Positions 8,448 to 14,726 of a stretch of DNA of 44,589 bases are shown here, piece after piece. The translations under genes and the position numbers were made by a program. The DNA comes from Oscillospiraceae bacterium (GTDB taxonomy: Bacteria > Bacillota > Clostridia > Oscillospirales > CAG-272). Position 1 is the first letter of the stretch. Each line of letters opens with the position of its first letter. Under the pieces are notes generated by a model. The model did not search any database. It was not told the DNA's origin and worked only from the letters and a program-made list of their open reading frames with translations. The stretch lies in assembly GCA_015065135.1 (NCBI GenBank), contig SVQY01000017.1, forward strand, positions 1 through 44,589, read 5' to 3'.

Positions 8448-8511
8448 GCATCATCACCTCGTTTTCAAAATGGTTGATGGGTTTCTTGGATGTGATACCT
8501 CATCGCTCATA

Positions 8512-8576
8512 GAATAGCAGATCTCTCGATTCTTCGCTATTCGTTTTCGGCTGATTATTTTATTTTTTGGCTATTC
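8512..8576. promoter_or_regulatory. Three GCTATTC half-sites between the ROK operon and the AraC gene
   Basis: GCTATTC occurs at 8536-8542 and 8570-8576 on the plus strand and inverted at 8512-8518. The last copy lies just before the -35 of the AraC gene promoter. The leftward ROK promoter has no good -35, as expected for an activated promoter. These are candidate binding sites for the AraC protein; the assignment is inference. Confidence 0.4.
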
Positions 8577-8579
8577 CGC

Positions 8580-8608
8580 TTGACGGTGTGGCGTGGCTGT
8601 GTTAAAAT
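8580..8608 (+). promoter_or_regulatory. Sigma-A promoter of the AraC gene at 8630
   Basis: TTGACG, 17-bp spacer, TAAAAT, about 22 bases before the start codon. Confidence 0.8.
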
Positions 8609-8629
8609 GGTGGCACAGAGGTGATAGCT

Positions 8630-9382
8630 ATGATCCATTGTCAGCTGCGGCATATACAGCGGGATAAGCATACCATGCCCGTGCTGATCCGCACCCATAC
8701 CCACGCCCATCACGAGCTGGTCTACTATATTTCGGGCAACGGTACCACACAGATCGGGGATACGGTATACCCGTACCGTGCGGGGTGCTTCGCGTTCTAT
8801 CGCGCAGGGCATCAACACAATGAGGATAATGCCGAGGCCTGTCGGGTCATATGGACGCATTTTGATTTTCAATTAGAGGGCGTTGCGCTGCGGGAGGGGG
8901 TTTTTGAGGACCTCTGTGGCGTGCTGCTTGGCTTGATCCGCAGACTGCGCAATACTGTGTTGGAGCAGGGGGAGCATCGTGAGATCCTGATAGAAAGCCG
9001 TTTGGCAGAGGTGCTGGTAACAGCTGCTGTTCTGCAAAAAAAGCCTGCCGCCGTACGCGAGGAGGCGGATTGGCAGCAGGTGTTGGATCATATTGACGAG
9101 AATTGCAATACCACCGTGGATTTTGCACGGTTGGCGGCAGAGCGGCATTACAGCTACGACCGCTTTCGACACCTGTTTTGCCAAAAATTCGGCATGCCGC
9201 CCTATGCATATCTGCTACGCCAGCGCTTGGCGCATGCAAGGCTGATGCTGGAGAAAACCAATTTCACCTTGACCGAGATCGCCTTTGACTGCGGCTTTCA
9301 CAGCTCCTCGCAGTTTACCAATATCTTCAAAAAATATGTAGGCGTCACACCGGGAGACTATCGAAGGGGAATGCGGACGTAA
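8630..9382 (+). CDS. AraC-family transcriptional regulator
   Basis: The 250-residue protein has an N-terminal cupin-type sensor domain (HTHAHHELVYYISGNGTTQIGDTVYPY, with a histidine-rich strand) and a C-terminal double helix-turn-helix of about 100 residues ending in LTEIAFDCGFHSSSQFTNIFKKYVGVTPGDYR, a very typical AraC signature. I prefer ATG 8630 over GTG 8621 because the GTG is part of the GAGGTG ribosome-binding site. It is divergent from the ROK-SIS-GH3 operon and probably senses the sugar taken up and activates that operon. It ends at a bidirectional terminator shared with the DeoR gene. Confidence 0.9.
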   Translation: MIHCQLRHIQRDKHTMPVLIRTHTHAHHELVYYISGNGTTQIGDTVYPYRAGCFAFYRAGHQHNEDNAEACRVIWTHFDFQLEGVALREGVFEDLCGVLLGLIRRLRNTVLEQGEHREILIESRLAEVLVTAAVLQKKPAAVREEADWQQVLDHIDENCNTTVDFARLAAERHYSYDRFRHLFCQKFGMPPYAYLLRQRLAHARLMLEKTNFTLTEIAFDCGFHSSSQFTNIFKKYVGVTPGDYRRGMRT

Positions 9383-9418
9383 AAAGGAAGGCAGAACCGC
9401 AGGTTCTGCCTTCCTTTT
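9382..9418. terminator. Bidirectional intrinsic terminator
   Basis: Perfect 17-bp stem AAAAGGAAGGCAGAACC / GGTTCTGCCTTCCTTTT with loop GCA between the convergent AraC and DeoR genes. Confidence 0.92.
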
Positions 9419-9430
9419 GTGTCTTTTGTA

Positions 9431-10174
9431 TTATAATATGATCGCTTTTCCCGTGGGAATCTCCTCCGGCAGCGGTGCATCGGTACAGACGTACTCGATA
9501 TCGTCAATGTGAGCCGAACGGTAAAGGGAGGTGCGCAGGAATTTGCTGCTGTCGCAAAGCAGCACGCGGACGTCGGCGCGGCGGAGCATCTCACGGCGCA
9601 GCAGATTGTGCGCCTCGGTGCTGTCGTAAAGCGCACCGTCTGCAGACAGGGCAGAGGTGGAGAAAAAGCAAAGATCCGCATGGATGGAGTGCAGCATATC
9701 CAGCGCAAAGCTGCCTACCGTGACGGTAGCGGAGTCGGTGGGGAGGGCGCCGCCCAAAAGATAGGTGCGGAGCCCGTGGGCGGTGGCATCCAGAGCGGTC
9801 TCGATGTTGTTGGTGAACAGGGTGATGCCTCGATGCTCGGCAAGAAATTCCACCATGGCGGCAGCGGTGGTGGAATCGTCCAGCAGCACCGAGCAATCGT
9901 CTCGCAGCAGCAGGGAGGCCTTTTTGGCAATGGCGCGCTTTGCCGCCTTATTGACCTCGCTGCGGATGGCGACAGGAGGTGCTGTGGGATTGCCGCCTGC
10001 CGCTACCACGCCGCCGTAATTGCGCTTAACGATGCCAAGTGCCTCCAGGCGATTGAGATCGCGGCGGATGCTGGAGGGACTGACGTAAAGCCTTGCGGCA
10101 AGCTCCTGTACGCTGATAAAATTCTGCTCGCGCAGCAGGGAAATGATCTGCTCCTCACGCTCGTTTGTTTTCAT
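9431..10174 (-). CDS. DeoR-family transcriptional repressor
   Basis: The 247-residue protein has the N-terminal DeoR helix-turn-helix (EEQIISLLREQNFISVQELA, then VSPSSIRRDLNRLE), and the C-terminal DeoRC sugar-phosphate-sensing domain with a DDSTTAAAM motif (family pattern D.g.T...) and LLLCDSSKF near the end (seen as VLLCDSSKF). DeoR proteins are usually released from DNA by a phosphosugar. ATG 10174 is chosen because GGAGG lies 5 bases upstream; the extension to 10195 has no such site. It is divergent from the GH39-like gene, with overlapping promoters and a palindrome in between, so it most likely represses that gene and itself. Confidence 0.9.
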   Translation of the reverse strand: MKTNEREEQIISLLREQNFISVQELAARLYVSPSSIRRDLNRLEALGIVKRNYGGVVAAGGNPTAPPVAIRSEVNKAAKRAIAKKASLLLRDDCSVLLDDSTTAAAMVEFLAEHRGITLFTNNIETALDATAHGLRTYLLGGALPTDSATVTVGSFALDMLHSIHADLCFFSTSALSADGALYDSTEAHNLLRREMLRRADVRVLLCDSSKFLRTSLYRSAHIDDIEYVCTDAPLPEEIPTGKAIIL

Positions 10175-10245
10175 TTTTGCCTCCAAAATGCTCATTTTGC
10201 GGCATGGCCGTGAAAAAGTGTCAAAGTCCGCGCCGCCTCTTGATT

Positions 10246-10274
10246 TTGCATACTATATCGGTTATCATTATAAC
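10246..10274 (+). promoter_or_regulatory. Promoter of the GH39-like gene
   Basis: TTGCAT, 17-bp spacer, TATAAC. Its -10 overlaps the -10 of the leftward DeoR promoter. Confidence 0.65.
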
Positions 10275-10295
10275 AGAAGGCATTTTTGATGTCAA
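10267..10295 (-). promoter_or_regulatory. Promoter of the DeoR gene (perfect consensus)
   Basis: On the minus strand TTGACA, 17-bp spacer, TATAAT, an exact match to the sigma-A consensus. It overlaps the rightward promoter at 10246-10274. Confidence 0.85.
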
Positions 10296-10302
10296 TACGG
10301 CT

Positions 10303-10318
10303 TGCTCACAAATGAGCA
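10303..10318. promoter_or_regulatory. Palindrome TGCTCA-CAAA-TGAGCA, candidate DeoR operator
   Basis: A perfect 6-bp inverted repeat with a 4-bp spacer lies just downstream of the rightward start site, before the ribosome-binding site of the GH39-like gene, and just upstream of the leftward -35. It is well placed to block the rightward transcript. Confidence 0.5.
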
Positions 10319-10331
10319 GACAGGAGAAAAC

Positions 10332-11717
10332 ATGAGCACGACGATCAAGGTGGATTTTGCGAAAAAAACAGGCAAGCGGGTGCAGCAGCTGCACGGCTTT
10401 AACTCGGGACCTATGACCAAGGTCTTCACCTACGATGCGCGCCCCCTTTTCGTGGAGGGCGGCTTTCCCTATGTGCGTCTGCACGACAGCGAGTACCCCT
10501 ATGGCTCGGGTGAATTCATTGACATTCCCTGCATTTTTAAGAATTTCGATGCGGATGAGAACGATCCGAAGAGCTATAATTTCGGCAATACCGATGAGTA
10601 CATCCGCCAGAGCCTGAACGTGGGTTCAAGGATCATTTACCGCCTGGGTGTTTCCATCGAGCATTCTCCCGTCAAGCGCTATACCGATTCGCCTAAGGAT
10701 TTTGCCAAGTGGGCGCGCATCTGTGAGCATATCATTCGCCATTACAACGAGGGCTGGGCAGACGGCTATCATTGGAATATCGAATACTGGGAGATCTGGA
10801 ACGAGCCGGATCTGGATCGAGAGACCGACAATAAGCGCTGCTGGAGCGGCACGGCTGCGGAGTTTGCCGAATTCTACACGGTGGCGGCGCGCCACCTCAA
10901 GAGCTGCTTCCCCCATCTGAAGATCGGTGGCTGCGGCTTTTCCAGCGTGCGGAACTGCTTTATTGAGGACTTTTTTAAGGATATTTCCGCTCGCGCCCCC
11001 CGCGCGCCCATGGATTTTTACACCTGGCATCGCTATAAGGGTGTGGTGGCGGCATATGCCGAGGGCGCTGCGATCGTGCGTGATCTGCTGACCGAGTTTG
11101 GCTATGGCGAGGCAGAAAGCATCCTGGACGAGTGGAATATGATCTATGGATGGGATCGCGACAATCAGGCCGAGAGCTATCGCGCTATGAAGGATCACCG
11201 CGGTGCCGCCTTTTATGCAGGCGTTTTGTGCGTGCTGCAGGAAAAGAGCGACGTGTGCATCGCTACCCAGTTTGAGGCTGACGTGGTCAAGGAATTCTGC
11301 GGCATTTTCAATGTCAAGGATATGTGCGTTGGCGGCTTGATCTATGGCAGCGCAAAGCTCGCGGAGCTGGAGCCCACCAAGGGCTTTTATGCCTTTAAAT
11401 CCTTCAATTTGCTATACCGTATGCAAAATTCCGTAACACTTTTCTGTGATAACGATGGCGTTCATGCCACCGCCGCCGCAGGCGAGGAGGGGGTCGGCGT
11501 GCTGGTCTCCAACCAAAGCGGAGAGCAGACCGATGCTGTGCTGGAGCTTTCCGGTGTGCGCGGCGAGATCGCGGTGCGGCTGACCGATGCTACCCATACA
11601 AACGAGGTGCTGATGCGTCTTTCTGCGGGCGAGGCCGTTAAACTGACGTTGCCGATGGCACCCGATTCCTTTGCTTATATCGGTACCGATCTGCCCGATC
11701 CTGTTCCGAATTACTGA
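10332..11717 (+). CDS. GH39-like glycoside hydrolase (putative beta-xylosidase)
   Basis: The 461-residue protein has no signal peptide. It has the clan GH-A layout: a TIM barrel with EIWNEPD, whose Glu at about residue 158 is the expected acid/base, and ILDEWNMIYG, whose Glu at about residue 267 is the expected nucleophile. N-terminal strand VDFAKKTGKRVQQLHGFNSGP and the YVRLHDSEYPYGSGEFIDIP segment resemble GH39 beta-xylosidases. A C-terminal beta-rich region follows the barrel. ATG 10332 has AGGAG 6 bases upstream; the extended start at 10302 lies in the operator region. Regulation by the divergent DeoR protein is likely. GH39 is my best match; another clan A family with a WNEP motif is possible. 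Confidence 0.75.
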   Translation: MSTTIKVDFAKKTGKRVQQLHGFNSGPMTKVFTYDARPLFVEGGFPYVRLHDSEYPYGSGEFIDIPCIFKNFDADENDPKSYNFGNTDEYIRQSLNVGSRIIYRLGVSIEHSPVKRYTDSPKDFAKWARICEHIIRHYNEGWADGYHWNIEYWEIWNEPDLDRETDNKRCWSGTAAEFAEFYTVAARHLKSCFPHLKIGGCGFSSVRNCFIEDFFKDISARAPRAPMDFYTWHRYKGVVAAYAEGAAIVRDLLTEFGYGEAESILDEWNMIYGWDRDNQAESYRAMKDHRGAAFYAGVLCVLQEKSDVCIATQFEADVVKEFCGIFNVKDMCVGGLIYGSAKLAELEPTKGFYAFKSFNLLYRMQNSVTLFCDNDGVHATAAAGEEGVGVLVSNQSGEQTDAVLELSGVRGEIAVRLTDATHTNEVLMRLSAGEAVKLTLPMAPDSFAYIGTDLPDPVPNY

Positions 11718-11721
11718 TTTT

Positions 11722-11757
11722 AAAAAATAAAAGAGGCTTTGCCTCTTTTATTTTTTT
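11722..11757. terminator. Bidirectional intrinsic terminator
   Basis: AAAAAATAAAAGAGGC / GCCTCTTTTATTTTTT with loop TTT. The stop codon of the leftward DUF3021 gene lies inside the stem. Confidence 0.9.
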
Positions 11758-12173
11758 GTGTTCAGCTTGGCATTCAACCGCTTGGCGGTGTGGCGCACAC
11801 AGAAAAAGACTGTCAGCCAGACGATGGCATAGGTCAGGATAAAGGCCCCCGCAAAGATCAGCAGCACCATCGGCTCAAAGGGGATCCAGCTGTTTGCCAT
11901 ATAGCAAAGGGAATAGGCGGTGAACAGAGTGAGAAAATGGACGCCGACGGAGAGTGGCAGAGGCCAGTCTTCAATTTGGTTGAAAATGCTGGCGCCCGCT
12001 TGCACGAAGGCAAGCAGATAGGTGGAGAGGATGGCAAGCAGCACCTGACCGCCGCCCAGGGAAAAATCGGGCAGGGTCAGCTCCAGGATAGCAAATACGA
12101 TGCCCGCGACAATGGGGCCAAAGCCGCCGAAGGCAATGCCGCGCTGCAGAAAGCTTTTCAGATAGTGGTTCAT
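11748..12173 (-). CDS. DUF3021-family membrane protein
   Basis: The 141-residue protein has four hydrophobic membrane segments (GIAFGGFGPIVAGIVFAIL, VLLAILSTYLLAFVQAGAS, LPLSVGVHFLTLFTAYSLC, VLLIFAGAFILTYAIVWLTV) and a basic C-terminus. The size, the MN..LK.F..RG start and the position after a LytTR gene match the DUF3021 family, whose members are almost always paired with a LytTR regulator. By analogy with LytTR regulatory systems it probably inhibits or senses for the regulator at the membrane; this role is inferred. The start codon follows the LytTR stop by one base (TAATATG), so the two genes are translationally coupled. Confidence 0.85.
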   Translation of the reverse strand: MNHYLKSFLQRGIAFGGFGPIVAGIVFAILELTLPDFSLGGGQVLLAILSTYLLAFVQAGASIFNQIEDWPLPLSVGVHFLTLFTAYSLCYMANSWIPFEPMVLLIFAGAFILTYAIVWLTVFFCVRHTAKRLNAKLNTKK

Positions 12174-12174
12174 A

Positions 12175-12606
12175 TTACAGACCCATCCTTTCCTTTACTG
12201 ATTTCAGCTGCCGCCTGGAAACGTAGTCGCGGTAGCCGTTTTGCAGAGTGACTGTCAGACCGCCCACAAAGGAGTTTTGAAAGCATTTGATGTGTCTCAC
12301 ATTGACGATGCAGGACTGATTGATCTTGACAAAGCGATGATCCAACATTGCCTCCAGGGCATACAGGCGTTGCTTCATTTGCCACTTTTCCGATACCGTT
12401 TGGGCATATATCTTGCCGCCCTCCGCGAAAAAGCAATAGATCTCGGCGAGCTTTAACGGGGCTATCTCGCCGTCGCGGTAGCCGATCAGATCGGTGTCGC
12501 TCTCCCTTACAAGGGTTTCGATATCCTCTACCAGTGTGGAGTGTTGTTTGGCTCGGATCAATACTTCCTCCTCGGCTGCAGGATCGATCACTACGGTGCA
12601 TTTCAT
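12175..12606 (-). CDS. LytTR-domain DNA-binding regulator
   Basis: The 143-residue protein has a short N-terminal region and a C-terminal LytTR domain: IYCFFAEGGKIYAQTVSEKWQMKQRLYALEAML, then FVKINQSCIVNVRHIKCFQ, typical of the family. LytTR domains bind two imperfect direct repeats and act through beta-strand contacts. There is no receiver domain, so it belongs to the stand-alone group co-encoded with DUF3021. GGAGG lies before the start (AAAGGAGGTGGCGGC). The partner gene at 11748-12173 probably controls its activity. Confidence 0.9.
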   Translation of the reverse strand: MKCTVVIDPAAEEEVLIRAKQHSTLVEDIETLVRESDTDLIGYRDGEIAPLKLAEIYCFFAEGGKIYAQTVSEKWQMKQRLYALEAMLDHRFVKINQSCIVNVRHIKCFQNSFVGGLTVTLQNGYRDYVSRRQLKSVKERMGL

Positions 12607-12629
12607 GCCGCCACCTCCTTTACATTTTT

Positions 12630-12657
12630 ATTGTATCCCTTTTTTTAAAAAAAGCAA
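12630..12657 (-). promoter_or_regulatory. Promoter of the LytTR-DUF3021 operon
   Basis: On the minus strand TTGCTT, 16-bp spacer, TACAAT, just before the AAGGAGG site. Confidence 0.6.
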
Positions 12658-12660
12658 TAG

Positions 12661-12674
12661 CGTTTGTGCAAACG
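12661..12674. promoter_or_regulatory. Inverted repeat CGTTTG-TG-CAAACG in the LytTR/lipoprotein divergent region
   Basis: A perfect 6-bp inverted repeat lies between the leftward LytTR promoter and the rightward lipoprotein promoter; a second pair AACGG/CCGTT follows at 12670-12690. It is a candidate operator, but it does not match the usual LytTR direct-repeat spacing. Confidence 0.35.
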
Positions 12675-12696
12675 GTCATTTTTTGCCGTTATGCGG

Positions 12697-12726
12697 TTGA
12701 CATTTCAGCGCACCTTGCGTTATAAT
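12697..12726 (+). promoter_or_regulatory. Promoter of the lipoprotein gene
   Basis: TTGACA, 18-bp spacer, TATAAT. The upstream in-frame ATG (12725) lies inside the -10, which excludes it as the start. Confidence 0.85.
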
Positions 12727-12748
12727 GAAGAAAAATGAGGAGGCCATT

Positions 12749-14005
12749 ATGCGGATTCGTTTGTTTTGTCTTGTGTTGGTACTAATGCTGATGCTGCCGA
12801 TGGTGGTGGGCTGCAAGGGCTCCCCAAAGGAGTTGACGGTGGATGCCACCTATCAGATCGTTTATGATGAAAGGAATGTGTACGCCTCGGCTGCGGCTAA
12901 TCTACTTTGCGGAGCCTTACGTAAGGTGCTGGGAGAGCGCCTTGATGTGGTTCCTGCCAATCAGTTTGACCCCGAAGAGGGAGGCAATGCGATCTACGTG
13001 GGTGATACCGTACACGTGACGGAGCTGCCTGCCATTGGAGAGAACGGCTTTTTGGTCTCGCTGATCAAGGGAGGGATTGTGATCCGCGGTGCGGATCCTA
13101 TGGCTCTCTACCTGGCCGTAGAGACGATCACCGCCCACTGGGGTGTGGTCGAGGGCTACGGCACCGCGAACGAGGAGGGACTGCCGATCAGCAAGCAGAT
13201 CTGTCAACGCTTGAATAACCTTGAGATCGGTCGAAACGAGATGCTCTCTGTGATGTCCCAGAATGTGCGCTGCGCTGATGATGGCGGTAAAAATGATATT
13301 GACGACCGCAGGCCTCGGTTGGAGCAACTGATTGCGGATTACAGCCCCGATCTACTGGGCACGCAGGAGGTCACCAAGCGGTGGATGGGCATTTTTGAGG
13401 AAAGCTTTGGCGAGGAGTACGGTATGATCGGTTGCTCCCGTGACGGTGTAACCGCAAGCAGTGGCGAATGGAACACCATTCTTTATAAAAAGGAGCGCTT
13501 TGATCTGATCCAAAGCGGCACCTTCTGGTTGACCGATACCCCCGATCAGCCCTCTATGACCGAAGATGCGCTGTGTCGCCGTATCTGCACCTGGGCGATT
13601 CTGAGGGATAAGCTGACCGACCGCGAGGTCATGTTCTGCAATACACATCTGGATCACAGTAACGACACGGTAAGAGATGCGCAGGCCAAGATCCTGATGG
13701 ATTTTATCGACGATTATGTTGCGCAGTATCCCGTGTTTCTGACCGGCGATTTCAACACCACCTACGGCAAGGCACCCTATCTGACCGTGACCAAAACGCT
13801 GGTGGATAGCCATAAGCAGGCAGAGGTGGATATTTCCGAGGTCAAGGGAACCTTCCACGACTATGGGAAGCCCGGCAACGAGATCGATTTCTGCTTCTAT
13901 ACAGGACTTAAGGCCGATCCCGTGGCGTACCGCATCCTGAGCGATGATTACGACGGCTTCGTGTCGGACCACTATGGTGTGATCTCCTACTTCCGATATA
14001 AATAA
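12749..14005 (+). CDS. Endonuclease/exonuclease/phosphatase-family lipoprotein
   Basis: The 418-residue protein starts with a lipoprotein signal (MRIRLFCLVLVLMLMLPMVVGC), with the lipobox VVGC placing the lipid-modified Cys at residue 22; it is therefore exported and membrane-tethered. Residues about 35-145 form a small alpha/beta domain of unclear family. From about residue 165 an EEP fold follows: MSQNVRCADDG (metal-binding Asn), LLGTQEV (catalytic Glu), FCNTHLDHS, LTGDFNTTYG, and C-terminal SDHYGVISYF. EEP enzymes hydrolyse phosphodiesters or phosphomonoesters such as nucleic acids or phospholipids; the substrate here is unknown. ATG 12749 has GAGGAGG 7 bases upstream. It is monocistronic, between a promoter and a terminator. 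Confidence 0.85.
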   Translation: MRIRLFCLVLVLMLMLPMVVGCKGSPKELTVDATYQIVYDERNVYASAAANLLCGALRKVLGERLDVVPANQFDPEEGGNAIYVGDTVHVTELPAIGENGFLVSLIKGGIVIRGADPMALYLAVETITAHWGVVEGYGTANEEGLPISKQICQRLNNLEIGRNEMLSVMSQNVRCADDGGKNDIDDRRPRLEQLIADYSPDLLGTQEVTKRWMGIFEESFGEEYGMIGCSRDGVTASSGEWNTILYKKERFDLIQSGTFWLTDTPDQPSMTEDALCRRICTWAILRDKLTDREVMFCNTHLDHSNDTVRDAQAKILMDFIDDYVAQYPVFLTGDFNTTYGKAPYLTVTKTLVDSHKQAEVDISEVKGTFHDYGKPGNEIDFCFYTGLKADPVAYRILSDDYDGFVSDHYGVISYFRYK

Positions 14006-14008
14006 GGC

Positions 14009-14040
14009 AAACGCCGTCCGAATTTTCGGACGGCGTTTTT
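14009..14040 (+). terminator. Intrinsic terminator after the lipoprotein gene
   Basis: AAACGCCGTCCGAA / TTCGGACGGCGTTT stem, T-rich tail. Confidence 0.9.
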
Positions 14041-14052
14041 TGTGAAATGCTC

Positions 14053-14081
14053 TTGACAACCGATGACAATCGTGTTATTAT
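14053..14081 (+). promoter_or_regulatory. Promoter of the metal-resistance operon
   Basis: TTGACA, 17-bp spacer, TATTAT. The metal-regulator operator begins immediately downstream. Confidence 0.85.
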
Positions 14082-14085
14082 ACAT

Positions 14086-14101
14086 TTGAACAATTATTCA
14101 A
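14086..14101. promoter_or_regulatory. ArsR/SmtB-type operator
   Basis: TTGAACAA-TTATTCAA is a near-perfect inverted repeat (one mismatch per 8-bp arm) at the transcription start. It closely resembles the 12-2-12 SmtB-family operator core TGAACAnTTATTCA, so the ArsR protein encoded next probably represses its own operon here. Confidence 0.8.
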
Positions 14102-14115
14102 GCGAGGGAACGAGA

Positions 14116-14475
14116 ATGAACAAGGAGCAAGCACCTGCCTGCGATTTTCTCCACGTACACGAGGAGGCGGTCGCGCGTGTCAGAGAAAAAATGCCCGGCG
14201 AGGATCATCTGATCGATCTGGCCGAGCTTTACAAGGTCTTTGGTGACAGCACGCGCATCAAGATCCTGTACGTGCTGTTTGAGGCCGAGCTTTGCGTGTG
14301 CGACATTGCGGGGTTACTGGGGATGACAGTTTCTGCCATTTCGCATCAGCTGCGCATTCTGCGCTCGGCCAAGCTGGTGGATTTCAGACGGGAAGGGAAA
14401 ACTGTTTTTTACGCATTGGCTGACGATCACGTTCGTACTATTCTTGGTATGGGCATGGATCATATTATGGAATAA
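14116..14475 (+). CDS. ArsR/SmtB-family metal-sensing repressor
   Basis: The 119-residue winged-helix protein has both classical metal sites of the SmtB/CadC group. The alpha-3N site is represented by the N-terminal Cys9 and His residues (ACDFLHVH) and Cys60/Cys62 in ELCVCD. The alpha-5 site is exactly D-x-H-x10-H-x2-E (Asp103, His105, His116, Glu119). Recognition helix: TVSAISHQLRILRSAKLV. It should bind Cd, Pb or Zn ions and leave the operator, inducing the chaperone and the ATPase downstream. ATG 14116 has GAGGG upstream; the earlier in-frame ATG (14047) lies upstream of the promoter elements. First gene of a three-gene operon. Confidence 0.93.
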   Translation: MNKEQAPACDFLHVHEEAVARVREKMPGEDHLIDLAELYKVFGDSTRIKILYVLFEAELCVCDIAGLLGMTVSAISHQLRILRSAKLVDFRREGKTVFYALADDHVRTILGMGMDHIME

Positions 14476-14503
14476 GATCGATTTTTGAAAAGGAGAAAAG
14501 CAT

Positions 14504-14725
14504 ATGAAAAAGACCTTTGAGCTGGAGGATCTGGATTGCGCACATTGCGCGGCAAAAATGGAGGACGGTATCAGAAAATTGGATGGCGTGCTCGCAGTTT
14601 CGGTGAATTTTCTCACCCAGAAGCTGACCTTGGAGGCGGAGGATGCCGTCTTTGACAGCGTATTGAAGCAGGCGGAGAAGATCTGCCGCAAGATCGAGCC
14701 GGATTGCCGTGTAATCGTAAAATAA
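14504..14725 (+). CDS. Stand-alone heavy-metal-associated (HMA) domain protein
   Basis: The 73-residue protein is a single ferredoxin-like HMA domain. The metal motif is DCAHCA (Cys12 and Cys15), followed by the usual KLDGVLAVSVNFLTQKLTLE strand pattern. The Asp before the Cys motif is typical of domains in Zn/Cd transporters (DCxxC). It sits 28 bp after the ArsR gene with an AAAAGGAG site, and one base before the ATPase gene. Since that ATPase lacks its own N-terminal HMA domain, this protein is probably the detached metal-binding domain or chaperone for it. Confidence 0.9.
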   Translation: MKKTFELEDLDCAHCAAKMEDGIRKLDGVLAVSVNFLTQKLTLEAEDAVFDSVLKQAEKICRKIEPDCRVIVK

Positions 14726-14726
14726 T

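Noticed and set aside
12659-12692. LytTR direct-repeat site AGCGTTTGT / GCCGTTAT
   Set aside because: The CGTT cores are 26 bp apart, not the usual 21-22, and match the consensus poorly.
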